Shown here: positions 1 to 7,275 of the stretch, piece by piece
Position numbering within the stretch: position 1 is the stretch's first letter
How the letters are laid out: each line of letters begins with the position of its first letter
NCBI GenBank assembly: GCA_026193675.1
Contig: JAPHSO010000295.1
Location: 1-20,318, forward strand
DNA: 20,318 nt
Direction: 5' to 3'
Source of the DNA: Gammaproteobacteria bacterium
GTDB taxonomy: Bacteria; Pseudomonadota; Gammaproteobacteria; Thiohalomonadales; Thiohalomonadaceae
Position numbers and translations under genes: made by a program
Notes under the pieces: generated by a model
Databases searched by the model: none
What the model was told of the DNA's origin: nothing
The model's input: the letters and a program-made list of their open reading frames with translations, nothing else

Positions 1-1215
1 CAGGGTCATATCATGCTCAAATTCATAGGCATGATCCTGGGCGTAGTAACCGATGTTGACGTTTTCTGACCACTTCACCATGCCGCTGTCGGGATTGATA
101 CCGCCGTGCTCAATACCCAGCAGGGTGCGCAGCAGGGTGGTCTTACCGATACCGTTGGGGCCGATAATGGCGATACGCTCGCCCACCTCGATCAACATAT
201 CGAGACCGCTAAACAGAGGCTTGTCATCGAAACCTTTGCTGACGCCTTCAACATGCAGCGCGTTACGGAACAGCTTCTTTTCCTGCTCAAATCGAATGAA
301 AGGATTCTGACGACTAGAGGGTTTAATCTCATCCAGTTTGATCTTGTCGATCTGCTTGGCGCGTGAGGTGGCCTGTTTCGCCTTTGATGCGTTGGCCGAG
401 AAGCGGCTGACAAAGGTCTGTAGCTCAGCGATTTGTGCCTTCTTCTTGGCGTTACTGTTGAGCATCTGCTCACGCACCTGAGTGGCTGCGGTCATATACT
501 CATCATAGTTGCCGGGATAGACACGTAGCTCACCGTAGTCGAGATCGGCCATGTGGGTACAGACACTATTTAGGAAGTGACGATCATGCGAGATGATGAT
601 CATGGTGGAGCTACGCTCGTTGATGATGTTCTCCAACCAGCGGATGGTGTTGATATCCAGGTTGTTGGTCGGCTCATCGAGCAGCAGAATATCTGGGTCA
701 GAGAATAGTGCCTGGGCCAACAGCACGCGCAGCTTCCAGCCTGGGGCTACGGCGCTCATCGGGCCGTTATGCTGCTCAATGGGGATCTCAAGACCCAGTA
801 GCAGTTCACCGGCACGTGATTCGGCAGTATAGCCATCGAGCTCAGCAAACTGCACCTCTAGTTCAGCAACCTGCATTCCCTCCTCTTCGCTCATCTCGGG
901 CAATGAATAGATCCGGTCGCGCTCCTTTTTCACCTCCCACAGGTCATCATGGCCCATGATGACGGTGTCGAGTACGCTGAACTCCTCGTAGGCAAACTGG
1001 TCCTGACGCAGCTTACCCACCCGTTCATTGGGATCGACGGTCACATTGCCAGATGAGGGCTCCAGGTCAAAACCGAGGATCTTCATAAAGGTCGACTTGC
1101 CGCAGCCGTTGGCGCCAATCAGACCATAACGGTTGCCATTGCCAAATTTGACCGAGATATTTTCAAACAGGGGTTTAGCCCCAAATTGCATGGTAATGTT
1201 GGCTGTCGAGATCAC
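1..1215 (-). CDS. ybiT: ABC-F family ATPase YbiT, C-terminal part cut by window edge
   Basis: Soluble ABC-F protein with two ATPase domains and no membrane segments; the family acts on the ribosome, and YbiT's exact role is less well known. 405 codons are present; E. coli YbiT has about 530, so roughly the last quarter is missing. Visible in translation: first Walker A GANGCGKS at residues 34-41 (Cys where Ser is usual), a divergent signature region GPMSAVAPGWKLRVL, Walker B DEPTNNLD near 180-187, a basic linker with NAKKKAQIAELQ, and a second Walker A GPNGIGKTT near 351. The unusual APGWK segment in place of LSGG also occurs in E. coli YbiT, which supports this subfamily over Uup, EttA or YheS. 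The start is GTG at 1215, because V-I-S-T-A-N-I-T-M aligns with the E. coli N-terminus and GGAA lies 8 nt upstream. Family assignment is very secure; the start is probable. Confidence 0.95.
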   Translation of the reverse strand, partial: MISTANITMQFGAKPLFENISVKFGNGNRYGLIGANGCGKSTFMKILGFDLEPSSGNVTVDPNERVGKLRQDQFAYEEFSVLDTVIMGHDDLWEVKKERDRIYSLPEMSEEEGMQVAELEVQFAELDGYTAESRAGELLLGLEIPIEQHNGPMSAVAPGWKLRVLLAQALFSDPDILLLDEPTNNLDINTIRWLENIINERSSTMIIISHDRHFLNSVCTHMADLDYGELRVYPGNYDEYMTAATQVREQMLNSNAKKKAQIAELQTFVSRFSANASKAKQATSRAKQIDKIKLDEIKPSSRQNPFIRFEQEKKLFRNALHVEGVSKGFDDKPLFSGLDMLIEVGERIAIIGPNGIGKTTLLRTLLGIEHGGINPDSGMVKWSENVNIGYYAQDHAYEFEHDMTL

Positions 1216-1282
1216 AATATGTTCCGGATAATAGTTACAGTTGGGTGGAGTACCTTGATGCGACGAAGCAAAAAGGCGGCGC

Positions 1283-1291
1283 ATTATCGCA
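1283..1291 (-). promoter_or_regulatory. Candidate extended -10 promoter for ybiT
   Basis: Read on the minus strand this is TGC-GATAAT: a TGn extension followed by a hexamer matching TATAAT at 5 of 6 positions. No good -35 hexamer lies 16-18 nt upstream, which is tolerated by extended -10 promoters. It would give a leader of roughly 60 nt before the GTG start at 1215. Motif reading only. Confidence 0.35.
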
Positions 1292-1295
1292 CAGC

Positions 1296-1312
1296 TTGGG
1301 TCGGTTACCCAA
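1296..1312. repeat. Small inverted repeat between ybiT and rof-like gene
   Basis: TTGGGT-CGGTT-ACCCAA forms a 6-bp perfect stem with a 5-nt loop. It sits between divergent genes, just upstream of the candidate ybiT -10. It could be an operator or a leader hairpin; a 6-bp stem is also plausible by chance. Confidence 0.3.
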
Positions 1313-1324
1313 TTTAGAGAGATC

Positions 1325-1353
1325 TTGAGCTGGGCCTGTTGGGACGCTACTCT
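1325..1353 (+). promoter_or_regulatory. Weak candidate sigma70 promoter for rof-like gene
   Basis: TTGAGC, 17 nt, then TACTCT. The -35 is acceptable but the -10 matches only 3 of 6 positions. The implied start site is close to the gene, leaving a leader of about a dozen bases that still includes the GGAG ribosome site 5 nt before the ATG at 1374. Confidence 0.25.
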
Positions 1354-1373
1354 GAATAAAACCTGGAGATACT

Positions 1374-1601
1374 ATGAGCGATTACACCCCAATCACCTGT
1401 GCACAGCACAGCGAATATGAACTGATGGCGATGCACCGTAATAGCGTAATGCTTCGTGTTGTGGGCGCAAGTGAAGATATCACCGGCACGGTAGTTGATA
1501 TCACAACCCGTAGTGGCTGCGAATATATGGTTCTATTGTTGGCGGGTGGAGAGAAGAGAGAGGTTCGGCTCGACCTGATTGAATCGGTCAATGCGGTTTA
1601 G
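1374..1601 (+). CDS. rof: Rho-binding antiterminator, Rof/YaeO family
   Basis: A 75-residue protein of the usual size for Rof/YaeO, a small Sm-like-fold protein known in E. coli to bind the transcription terminator Rho and inhibit its RNA binding. The match rests on the N-terminal Y-x-P-I-x-C motif (DYTPITCAQHSEYEL), the central segment that reads like 'V-x-D-x-x-x-R-x-x-x-EY' (VVDITTRSGCEYMVL), and the C-terminal EKREVRLDLIESV, which parallels E. coli ETRELRLDKITS. GGAG lies 5 nt upstream of the ATG, supporting this start. It is divergent from ybiT and converges on the J-domain gene, so it is probably monocistronic. The Rho-binding role is inferred from the family, not seen directly. Confidence 0.85.
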   Translation: MSDYTPITCAQHSEYELMAMHRNSVMLRVVGASEDITGTVVDITTRSGCEYMVLLLAGGEKREVRLDLIESVNAV

Positions 1602-1662
1602 TGTGTTGCATCGCTCTGTTGAGGTCACCGCTATAAGCAGACATAAACCTTTAATCAATTTA

Positions 1663-2232
1663 TTAAAAACCCTTTAATATCTCATAGGCCCTGCGAATTT
1701 CTATAAAGCGTTCACCGCAACCGCCTCTATCAGGGTGGTGTTCGGCAGCCAATTTTCGATAACGTTCAATAACGGTTTCGCGGGTCGCACTCTCATCCAG
1801 CTCTAGAATGGATAGTGCGTCACCTCTACCCTGTTGTTGATTAAATCGATCCCAAAAGTTTTGATGTAGTTTAAGTACATCCTCCTCAGTGGTCTCTTCA
1901 AGATTATTCCAGTCCAGGTAGTACTCTCTCAGTTTAATACTCTCTGAGATTATGGGATGACTATTGTGACGACTCTCTTTAACAGCGGTGATCACAATTT
2001 TAAGTGGGGAGATCTCAAGTATGAGCTGTTCTTCATTCCAGAGATTCTGTTGCAGTTGGTAGAGCCCATTCATGATCATGAAGTGTTTTTGGAACAGAGG
2101 GAGTTGCCCACGATCTCCAATATCACTAAATGCGGTATGTTCGCCCAGCCCTTTAAAGATCTCATACTCACTTAGACCAAGCGGCTGCTGACGGAGCAGT
2201 TCCAGAATCGCTGGAATGAGCGGATTGTGCAT
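1663..2232 (-). CDS. DnaJ-related protein with C-terminal J-domain
   Basis: A 189-residue cytoplasmic protein. Residues about 138-189 form a short J-domain with the diagnostic HPD tripeptide at 166-168 (LAAEHHPDRGG) and the closing helix FIEIRRAYEILK, so it should stimulate an Hsp70 (DnaK-type) ATPase. Unlike canonical DnaJ, the J-domain is at the C-terminus. Residues about 3-130 (LIPAILELLRQQPLGLSEYEIFKGL...) match the N-terminal domain of the gammaproteobacterial 'DNAJ-related' family, whose client is unknown. There is no zinc finger, no Gly/Phe region and no membrane segment. No Shine-Dalgarno lies at the normal distance from the ATG. A long hairpin abuts the start codon, suggesting translational control (described separately). 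It converges with the rof-like gene. Confidence 0.85.
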   Translation of the reverse strand: MHNPLIPAILELLRQQPLGLSEYEIFKGLGEHTAFSDIGDRGQLPLFQKHFMIMNGLYQLQQNLWNEEQLILEISPLKIVITAVKESRHNSHPIISESIKLREYYLDWNNLEETTEEDVLKLHQNFWDRFNQQQGRGDALSILELDESATRETVIERYRKLAAEHHPDRGGCGERFIEIRRAYEILKGF

Positions 2233-2280
2233 AAGGTGAATTCTCTACCCTGGAGATCAGAGTAGAGAATTATGCACCTT
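2227..2280 (-). promoter_or_regulatory. Leader hairpin abutting the J-domain gene start codon
   Basis: On the minus-strand transcript, AATTCTCTAC (2271-2262) pairs perfectly with GTAGAGAATT (2248-2239) across a 13-nt loop. The outer helix can form in two mutually exclusive ways. AAGGTG (2280-2275) can pair with CACCTT (2238-2233), leaving the AUG free. Alternatively GTGCAT (2277-2272) can pair with ATGCAC (2232-2227), which buries the start codon. No ribosome site is seen in the 15 nt before the ATG. Pairing is read directly; a regulatory role is inferred. Confidence 0.5.
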
Positions 2281-2313
2281 CCTCTGTTAAAAATATAAGG
2301 TTATTCGAATTTC

Positions 2314-2820
2314 CTAGATCCCCAGGGCATTGATACTCCAGCAGGATCCTCCCAATACCGCCAATGGATGGTGTTTGTGAATTTTGTCGCTTACGCTTTT
2401 CACCTGATAGAAGGGAACATCGACCATCAGCAATACCTCCCCGTGCTTGATAGCTGCGGTAAAGTTATCGAAATGGGTATTGGGTAGTTGGGTGACAAAA
2501 CGTTCACCTGCAGTGAAGCTCAAAAGCATGAGTAGTGACATTGAAGCAGCCAGTAGATAGGTGCCGCTAAATAGTGAATAGATAAAGGCCGCTAATGCGA
2601 CAAAGAAGAGCCCTAGATTGCCATACCATAAAAGTGATTCTAACCGGGCAGCCCGATCGTAACGATGCGAAGATGTCACCTTTGGAAGGTTAACTAGAGT
2701 GTGTTCCCCATTATCGAGAAGATGGATTGAGCTCATGGCATACCCTGAACCGATTAGTTCATCGACCACCGCTTCGGTATGTGACTCATCGGGGAGGAGG
2801 AAATAGAGACGACGTAGCAT
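2314..2820 (-). CDS. Two-helix membrane protein of unknown function
   Basis: A 168-residue protein not recognised as a named family. Two hydrophobic helices at about 65-84 and 87-105 form a hairpin in the membrane. On either side lie soluble segments of beta-alpha-beta character: residues 3-36 (RRLYFLLPDESHTEAVVDEL...) and about 117-158. The layout resembles small stress-type membrane proteins in which a ferredoxin-like domain is split by a transmembrane hairpin, but no assignment is made. The start at 2820 was chosen because GGAGG lies 6 nt upstream of the ATG. The reading frame continues 23 codons further upstream, but that extension runs through the intergenic stem-loop and has no ribosome site. 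It follows the 73-residue gene on the same strand after 83 nt and probably shares its promoter. Confidence 0.7.
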   Translation of the reverse strand: MLRRLYFLLPDESHTEAVVDELIGSGYAMSSIHLLDNGEHTLVNLPKVTSSHRYDRAARLESLLWYGNLGLFFVALAAFIYSLFSGTYLLAASMSLLMLLSFTAGERFVTQLPNTHFDNFTAAIKHGEVLLMVDVPFYQVKSVSDKIHKHHPLAVLGGSCWSINALGI

Positions 2821-2859
2821 AGAACACCTCCTGCTATCGTGTAGCTGTTTGAGAGTGGG

Positions 2860-2896
2860 CTCTGCAATCGGGGAGCTGGACTCCCACAATGCAGAG
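2860..2896. repeat. Nested stem-loop in the spacer between two small genes
   Basis: CTCTGCA (2860-2866) pairs with TGCAGAG (2890-2896). Inside it, after a symmetric 4x4 internal loop, GGGAG (2871-2875) pairs with CTCCC (2881-2885) around a 5-nt loop. It lies just downstream of the stop codon of the 73-residue gene, in the transcribed spacer before the 168-residue gene. No U-run follows, so it is not a standard intrinsic terminator. An RNA-processing, stability or attenuation element fits better. Confidence 0.5.
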
Positions 2897-2903
2897 AAGC
2901 TGG

Positions 2904-3125
2904 TTAAAATCCGACTAATTGAGCGTGAAGATTTTTATCGGTGATCTGATGCAATAGGGTCTCTGAAGAGACCTTTGCACCATCGTATGAGACGGCCATC
3001 ATATGAATATCATTACGTGCCATATGGCAGTCACTGACTCCATCAATGTGGTTCAACTGATCTTCGATATCCATCAGTGAATTTGGATCAAGATCTTCCT
3101 CAATGTGAATCATTAAATCGCCCAT
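2904..3125 (-). CDS. Small heavy-metal-domain-like protein lacking the CxxC motif
   Basis: A 73-residue soluble protein. Its predicted order is strand (LMIHIEE), helix (SLMDIEDQLNHIDGV), strand (SDCHMARND), strand (HMMAVSYDG), helix (SSETLLHQITDK), strand (AQLVGF). That is the beta-alpha-beta-beta-alpha-beta order of the HMA/ferredoxin-like fold. The spacing 'L..ID GV..C' also echoes HMA proteins, but the metal-binding GMxCxxC at the first loop is absent; a single Cys, three His and several Met remain. Metal binding therefore cannot be claimed. AGAGGA is 8 nt upstream of the ATG. A good promoter lies upstream, and the two-helix membrane protein follows. No named family is recognised; the fold is inferred from secondary-structure pattern only. 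Confidence 0.7.
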   Translation of the reverse strand: MGDLMIHIEEDLDPNSLMDIEDQLNHIDGVSDCHMARNDIHMMAVSYDGAKVSSETLLHQITDKNLHAQLVGF

Positions 3126-3181
3126 GATCTATATCCTCTTAAATTGTGTAGCCTCATGGCAGGATGCCGAGGTGTATGATA

Positions 3182-3210
3182 GGTATAGTAATCTTGAGTG
3201 AAATGGTCAA
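3182..3210 (-). promoter_or_regulatory. Candidate sigma70 promoter for the two small minus-strand genes
   Basis: On the minus strand: TTGACC (3210-3205), a 17-nt spacer, TATACC (3187-3182). The -35 matches 5 of 6 positions and the -10 matches 4 of 6. It points at the 73-residue gene starting at 3125, leaving a leader of about 50 nt. Confidence 0.55.
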
Positions 3211-3236
3211 GTAATATTTTGAGCAGGCTCAGATCA

Positions 3237-3248
3237 CCTGTCGACAGG
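3237..3248. repeat. Perfect 12-bp palindrome CCTGTCGACAGG
   Basis: A self-complementary dodecamer in the 179-bp spacer between the membrane GGDEF-EAL gene and the 73-residue gene, about 27 bp upstream of the candidate -35 element. Position and symmetry suit a dimeric regulator's operator, but a single 12-mer palindrome may also be chance. Confidence 0.3.
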
Positions 3249-3304
3249 CCGGGATTTGTTCAAAGCTGGTGAATGTTAGGGGGAATGGTGTTCTGGAGGG
3301 CGAC

Positions 3305-5656
3305 CTATGAGTTCTGGTTTCGCAGGTACTCTTTGTATTCGCTCCACTCCACGGGACGGCTGAAGTAGAAACCCTGATAGGTCTGGCAGCCCTTTTCATC
3401 GAGAAATTCAAGCTCCTCTATTGTCTCAACCCCTTCGGCAATGACATGCAGATCCATGTGCCGTCCCATCGAAATGATGGTCTCCACAATGGTTGCGTCA
3501 TTAGAATCGGTGGTGATGTCTCGAACGAAGCTTTGGTCGATTTTTAGTTTATCCAGAGGCAGACGCTTTAGATAACTTAGTGATGAATAACCTGTACCAA
3601 AATCATCCAGAGAGAAGCGAACACCGAGCGCTCTCAGAGCGAGCATTTTGTCGATAGTATCTTCAACGTTATCGACGACAATCCCCTCGGTGAGTTCAAG
3701 CTCAAGGCAGGTGGGGTCGGCTCCGGTCATTTCGAGGATCGCTTTAACCCGAGGCACAAAGTTGGCGAGTCTGAATTGACGTGGACTCACATTGACTGCA
3801 AGTGAGTGCTGTTTATGTTGGCACTCCCCCTCTTTCCATCGGCTGATGATAAGGCAGGCTTGATGTAGTACCCACTCACCAATGGGTATAATCAGCCCGG
3901 TATCTTCCGCAAGCGGAATAAAGTCACCCGGTGAAACGAGTCCACGGGTTGGATGATTCCAGCGTAGTAGAACCTCCGCTCCCTGCACCAGACCTTCACG
4001 ATCAACTTGAGGCTGAAAGTTGAGCAACAACTCATTGTTGTCGAGAGATCTTCTTAGATCATTCTCAAGGCTCAGACGTTCATCGGCAGCCATCTGCATG
4101 CTGGGTATATAGAAATGAATGCTATTTCCCCCCTGATCCTTGGCACGATACATTGCTGAGTCGGCCTCCTGAAGAATCGATTCTGCCAAATCATTACCCA
4201 TCGGAAGTAGCGTGATGCCGATACTGGGTGTGGAGTGAAGTTGTTGCCCCTCTATGTCGTAGGGTTTGGAAAGTGCGCTGCGAATATTTTCTGCATAACT
4301 CATCACCTGACTTTGTGCCGTTTCTGGATCGTCGCTAACCTCTGATAGCAGGATCACAAATTCATCCCCACTCATGTGGGCAACGGTGTCCTCCTGTCTA
4401 AGATGAGAATTAAGACGCTCGGCAACCTTTTTGATCAGTTGATTACCTACACCATGCCCGAGTGCTTCGTTAATCGCTTTGAAGCGGTCAAGATCAAGAT
4501 AGAGCACTGCACCTAGATGTCCACGGCGAACACATCGAGCGTGGACCTGCTGCATGCGATTGATAAGTAGATTGCGGTTTGGCAGATCTGTCAGCGGATC
4601 GAAGAAGGCCTGATGTTCAAGCTTCTCTTCTGCTTCGAGACGTTTGGTGATGTCTCTAAAAGTGACCACTGCGCCATGAATTTGCTCATCCTTAATAATC
4701 GGTACGCTGATGTAATCTACCGGGAAACTGCTTCCATCCTCACGCCAAAGTACCTCATCATCAACATGTTGGGCGATCCCCTTGGATAGCGACATAAACA
4801 TGGGACAGCTGCCATTTTCATAGGTGGTGCCATCTGGGTGGCTATGATGAATCGTATTGTGTATCGGCATGCCGATCAGATCGGTTGGATTATAGCCGAG
4901 CATCTGGGCGGCAGCAGGATTTACAAAAGTTGTGTTGCCCTCCAGGTCGACACCAAATATACCTTCAGCAGCGGTATCGAGAATCTGTTGGTTCATCTCG
5001 GCACTCTCCTTAAGTGCCAGTTTTGTCTGCAGATGTGAGAATCTGAGTTTTATCGATTCAAGTGTGGCGTTGTACGAGTTCCATGCAGAGATAGTCAGCA
5101 TGATCAGGAATATGATGATCATGCTGCCCATCATCATTCCAACCTCAGTCTGAATGATAAAAAAATTGATGATTAACGGAATGAGTGTGGGAAGAAGAAA
5201 GAGTAAAATATTTCTATGAAGAGAGGTTAGCGTTGAGAGCGCGCCGGCAGACATACCGGCGAGCACAAATGCGAGAACAACCTGATGTACGACGTTATCA
5301 ACAGGGAATAACAGCACGCCTGTAGAGCCCCAGATGATTCCCGAGAGGGCAGCACTGATCGATGAGTTTCTATACCACGGCTCAATGTTTTCGCTGGTGA
5401 GAGCGGTACGACAAAATTTCCTATATTTAACATAACGGTAGCTGGTGAGCGAAAAGATTGCGAAGAGCCAGCCGATAATTGTGGCGTGTTCAATAACATC
5501 CCACTGGATGTAGGCAAGAAGAGCACTCAGCAGGCTGGTAGAGAAAAGAGATATGGGAAGCGCTATGTACTGAAGTTTAATCTGCTCAAAACGGATAATC
5601 TTATCCTGTTGAGAATCATCATTATCATTCCTGGGGTGTTGAACGTAATGATTCAT
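3305..5656 (-). CDS. Membrane-bound PAS-GGDEF-EAL cyclic-di-GMP protein
   Basis: A 783-residue inner-membrane signalling protein. Residues about 30-195 hold six or so hydrophobic helices, an integral-membrane sensor. PAS follows at about 220-340 (GIFGVDLEGNTTFVNPAA, then FRDITKRLEAEEKL), GGDEF at about 345-515, and EAL at about 525-775. The EAL motif reads EVL (561-563), a variant found in active enzymes, and the metal and catalytic residues are intact: NVSPRQF, ELTEG, DDFGTG (684-689), KID, AEGVET. Phosphodiesterase activity is therefore likely. The GGDEF site reads SGDEF (429-433) with an intact RxxD inhibitory site (420-423), but the usual GHxxGD is GHGVGN (401-406). Cyclase activity is thus doubtful and the domain may instead regulate the EAL. 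The start overlaps the upstream cyclase stop as ATGA, with GGAA 7 nt before it. It is last in the three-gene operon. Confidence 0.93.
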   Translation of the reverse strand: MNHYVQHPRNDNDDSQQDKIIRFEQIKLQYIALPISLFSTSLLSALLAYIQWDVIEHATIIGWLFAIFSLTSYRYVKYRKFCRTALTSENIEPWYRNSSISAALSGIIWGSTGVLLFPVDNVVHQVVLAFVLAGMSAGALSTLTSLHRNILLFLLPTLIPLIINFFIIQTEVGMMMGSMIIIFLIMLTISAWNSYNATLESIKLRFSHLQTKLALKESAEMNQQILDTAAEGIFGVDLEGNTTFVNPAAAQMLGYNPTDLIGMPIHNTIHHSHPDGTTYENGSCPMFMSLSKGIAQHVDDEVLWREDGSSFPVDYISVPIIKDEQIHGAVVTFRDITKRLEAEEKLEHQAFFDPLTDLPNRNLLINRMQQVHARCVRRGHLGAVLYLDLDRFKAINEALGHGVGNQLIKKVAERLNSHLRQEDTVAHMSGDEFVILLSEVSDDPETAQSQVMSYAENIRSALSKPYDIEGQQLHSTPSIGITLLPMGNDLAESILQEADSAMYRAKDQGGNSIHFYIPSMQMAADERLSLENDLRRSLDNNELLLNFQPQVDREGLVQGAEVLLRWNHPTRGLVSPGDFIPLAEDTGLIIPIGEWVLHQACLIISRWKEGECQHKQHSLAVNVSPRQFRLANFVPRVKAILEMTGADPTCLELELTEGIVVDNVEDTIDKMLALRALGVRFSLDDFGTGYSSLSYLKRLPLDKLKIDQSFVRDITTDSNDATIVETIISMGRHMDLHVIAEGVETIEELEFLDEKGCQTYQGFYFSRPVEWSEYKEYLRNQNS

Positions 5657-7266
5657 GACTGTTTTCCGATGAGAGAGTAGTAGCAGTAGCTATGTTTACC
5701 ATTCTCTTTGGCCTGGTACATCGCCTTGTCGGAAAAGGTCATTAACTGGGTCGGTTCACGGCTATCCAGCGGATAGAGGCCGATACCGATACTGATACTG
5801 ATCGAGACCTCATGACTTTCAATATGGTAGGGCTCAGAGATGATATTCACCAACTTTTCAGCAGTGAGGCCCGCATCTTCAGGACGGCTGAGTTGGTTCA
5901 AAAGCACAGTGAATTCATCACCTGCGATTCGAGCTGCAATATCGTTTTCACGAATGTGATTTTTCAGACGCTGAGCAACATGTTTTAGAAGCTCGTCACC
6001 TACATTGTGGCCATACTGATCGTTAACCGATTTAAATCCATCCAGGTCGAGAAAAAGTAGTGCCATGAGGCGGTTGTCATTTTCGGCATTTTTAACCATC
6101 CGCTCCAGCTCTAGATTGAAGAAGAGTCTATTGGGTAGACCGGTGAGGTGATCGTGATGTGCCTGATGTTTAAACTGTCGGTGACGTCGATGCAGTATCT
6201 TCTCTTTATTGAGGCGGTCAGTGACGTCACGGACACTCTCAATAATGCCACCAATCTCACCATCCGTTGAGATGAATGGTGATGCAAGCAGCTCAACGTG
6301 GCGTGGTGTGCCATCTGCCTTAAAGTGCTCGTGGATGACTGTCGCCTTGTTACCACTTTCAATAACCATATTGAGCGGGCAAGGGTGATCAACACCATCG
6401 CAGGGTGTCTCTCGATGGTGGGATATCTCATAACAGGTACGGCCTGTGAGCTCAGAGTCAATTCCGGATGCTCGAATGGCTGATTGGTTCATATATTGAA
6501 CGCGATAATCTTTACCAATCACCATCATCGGTTCGGCATTAGCATCAATAACTGATTGCAGAAAATTGTGTTGCCTGCTCAGCTCTTGCTGAACTCTGTC
6601 ACGTTCGTTGATCTTTTCCTGCAGCTGTTGGTTGGTCTCATTGAGCGCAATGGTGCGCAGATTGACCTGCTCATCCATATGATGAAACAGTCGATGATTA
6701 ATAATGATTCGTCCCACCATTTGGCAAAATAGTTGCAGCAGTCGTTCGTGCCACATATCGAAATAGTTATCTTCAGGATAGGAGACGTTTAATACGCCCA
6801 ATATTTCACCTTCAGATTTGATGGGAACGCAGATTATTGATCCGTGAACCTGATCAATTTCACTACTAAGATGTTTGAATTGATGATTTGTTGCAATGGA
6901 TTGGCAGTGCTCGATTTGACCGCTTTGGGCAGCGAGTCCCATTAAACCCTCACCCAGAGCAAAGGTGTTATTTGCTTGTGGCGCAGGACTCTTTGCGGGA
7001 GTGCGGGTGAACTCTGCTAATAGATCATCCCAATCTCTACCGGCGGCGTTATAGAGTAGATTATTGTCATCAAGCAGGAAGATAGAGCATCGCTCCATAT
7101 CTTGATTCTGCATGAGCGATTCCAACGCCTTTTTAAGCAGCTCTTTTTCACCAATTTCGCTTATCGAAATCTCAGTAACGCCATAGAGCGCTGAAAGTGA
7201 ATCGAGCAGATTTACGATATGGCGATTAAGCTCTAGTGATGCGTCTGGAGATGTTGGCTCATTCAT
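5653..7266 (-). CDS. GAF-PAS-GGDEF diguanylate cyclase
   Basis: A 537-residue soluble sensor cyclase making c-di-GMP from two GTP. Domains in order: an N-terminal GAF-like domain at about 40-195 (ERCSIFLLDDNNLLYNAAG, then GLMGLAAQSGQ and ILGVLNVSYPED), a coiled-coil linker at about 198-235, PAS at about 235-352, and GGDEF at about 366-530. The catalytic region is complete: DLDGFKSVND, GHNVGDELL, and AGDEF at 448-452 (an accepted variant). The RxxD inhibitory site (REND, 439-442) sits exactly five residues before AGDEF, so product inhibition is expected. The PAS holds cysteines 278, 289 and 296 in the arrangement CYEISHHRETPCDG...PCPL, known from many bacterial PAS domains and possibly a cofactor or redox site. 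No clear ribosome site is seen. The start lies 9 nt after the HDOD stop, so translational coupling is likely. Confidence 0.94.
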   Translation of the reverse strand: MNEPTSPDASLELNRHIVNLLDSLSALYGVTEISISEIGEKELLKKALESLMQNQDMERCSIFLLDDNNLLYNAAGRDWDDLLAEFTRTPAKSPAPQANNTFALGEGLMGLAAQSGQIEHCQSIATNHQFKHLSSEIDQVHGSIICVPIKSEGEILGVLNVSYPEDNYFDMWHERLLQLFCQMVGRIIINHRLFHHMDEQVNLRTIALNETNQQLQEKINERDRVQQELSRQHNFLQSVIDANAEPMMVIGKDYRVQYMNQSAIRASGIDSELTGRTCYEISHHRETPCDGVDHPCPLNMVIESGNKATVIHEHFKADGTPRHVELLASPFISTDGEIGGIIESVRDVTDRLNKEKILHRRHRQFKHQAHHDHLTGLPNRLFFNLELERMVKNAENDNRLMALLFLDLDGFKSVNDQYGHNVGDELLKHVAQRLKNHIRENDIAARIAGDEFTVLLNQLSRPEDAGLTAEKLVNIISEPYHIESHEVSISISIGIGLYPLDSREPTQLMTFSDKAMYQAKENGKHSYCYYSLIGKQS

Positions 7267-7275
7267 CAGCGGAGA

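Noticed and set aside
53..366. Plus-strand open frames at the left edge
   Set aside because: They are shadows of the ybiT coding sequence on the minus strand, which has clear ABC-F motifs over the same bases.
1602..1662. Bidirectional terminator between the convergent rof-like and J-domain genes
   Set aside because: The 61-bp gap is A+T rich at one end but no convincing stem-loop was found.
2821..2889. N-terminal extension of the 168-residue membrane protein to an ATG at 2889
   Set aside because: The extension runs through the nested stem-loop and lacks a ribosome site, whereas the ATG at 2820 has GGAGG 6 nt upstream.
3193..3210. TTGACC...TCAA as an FNR/CRP-type operator
   Set aside because: TTGA and TCAA are separated by nine bases rather than the six of an FNR box; it is better read as the -35 hexamer plus chance.
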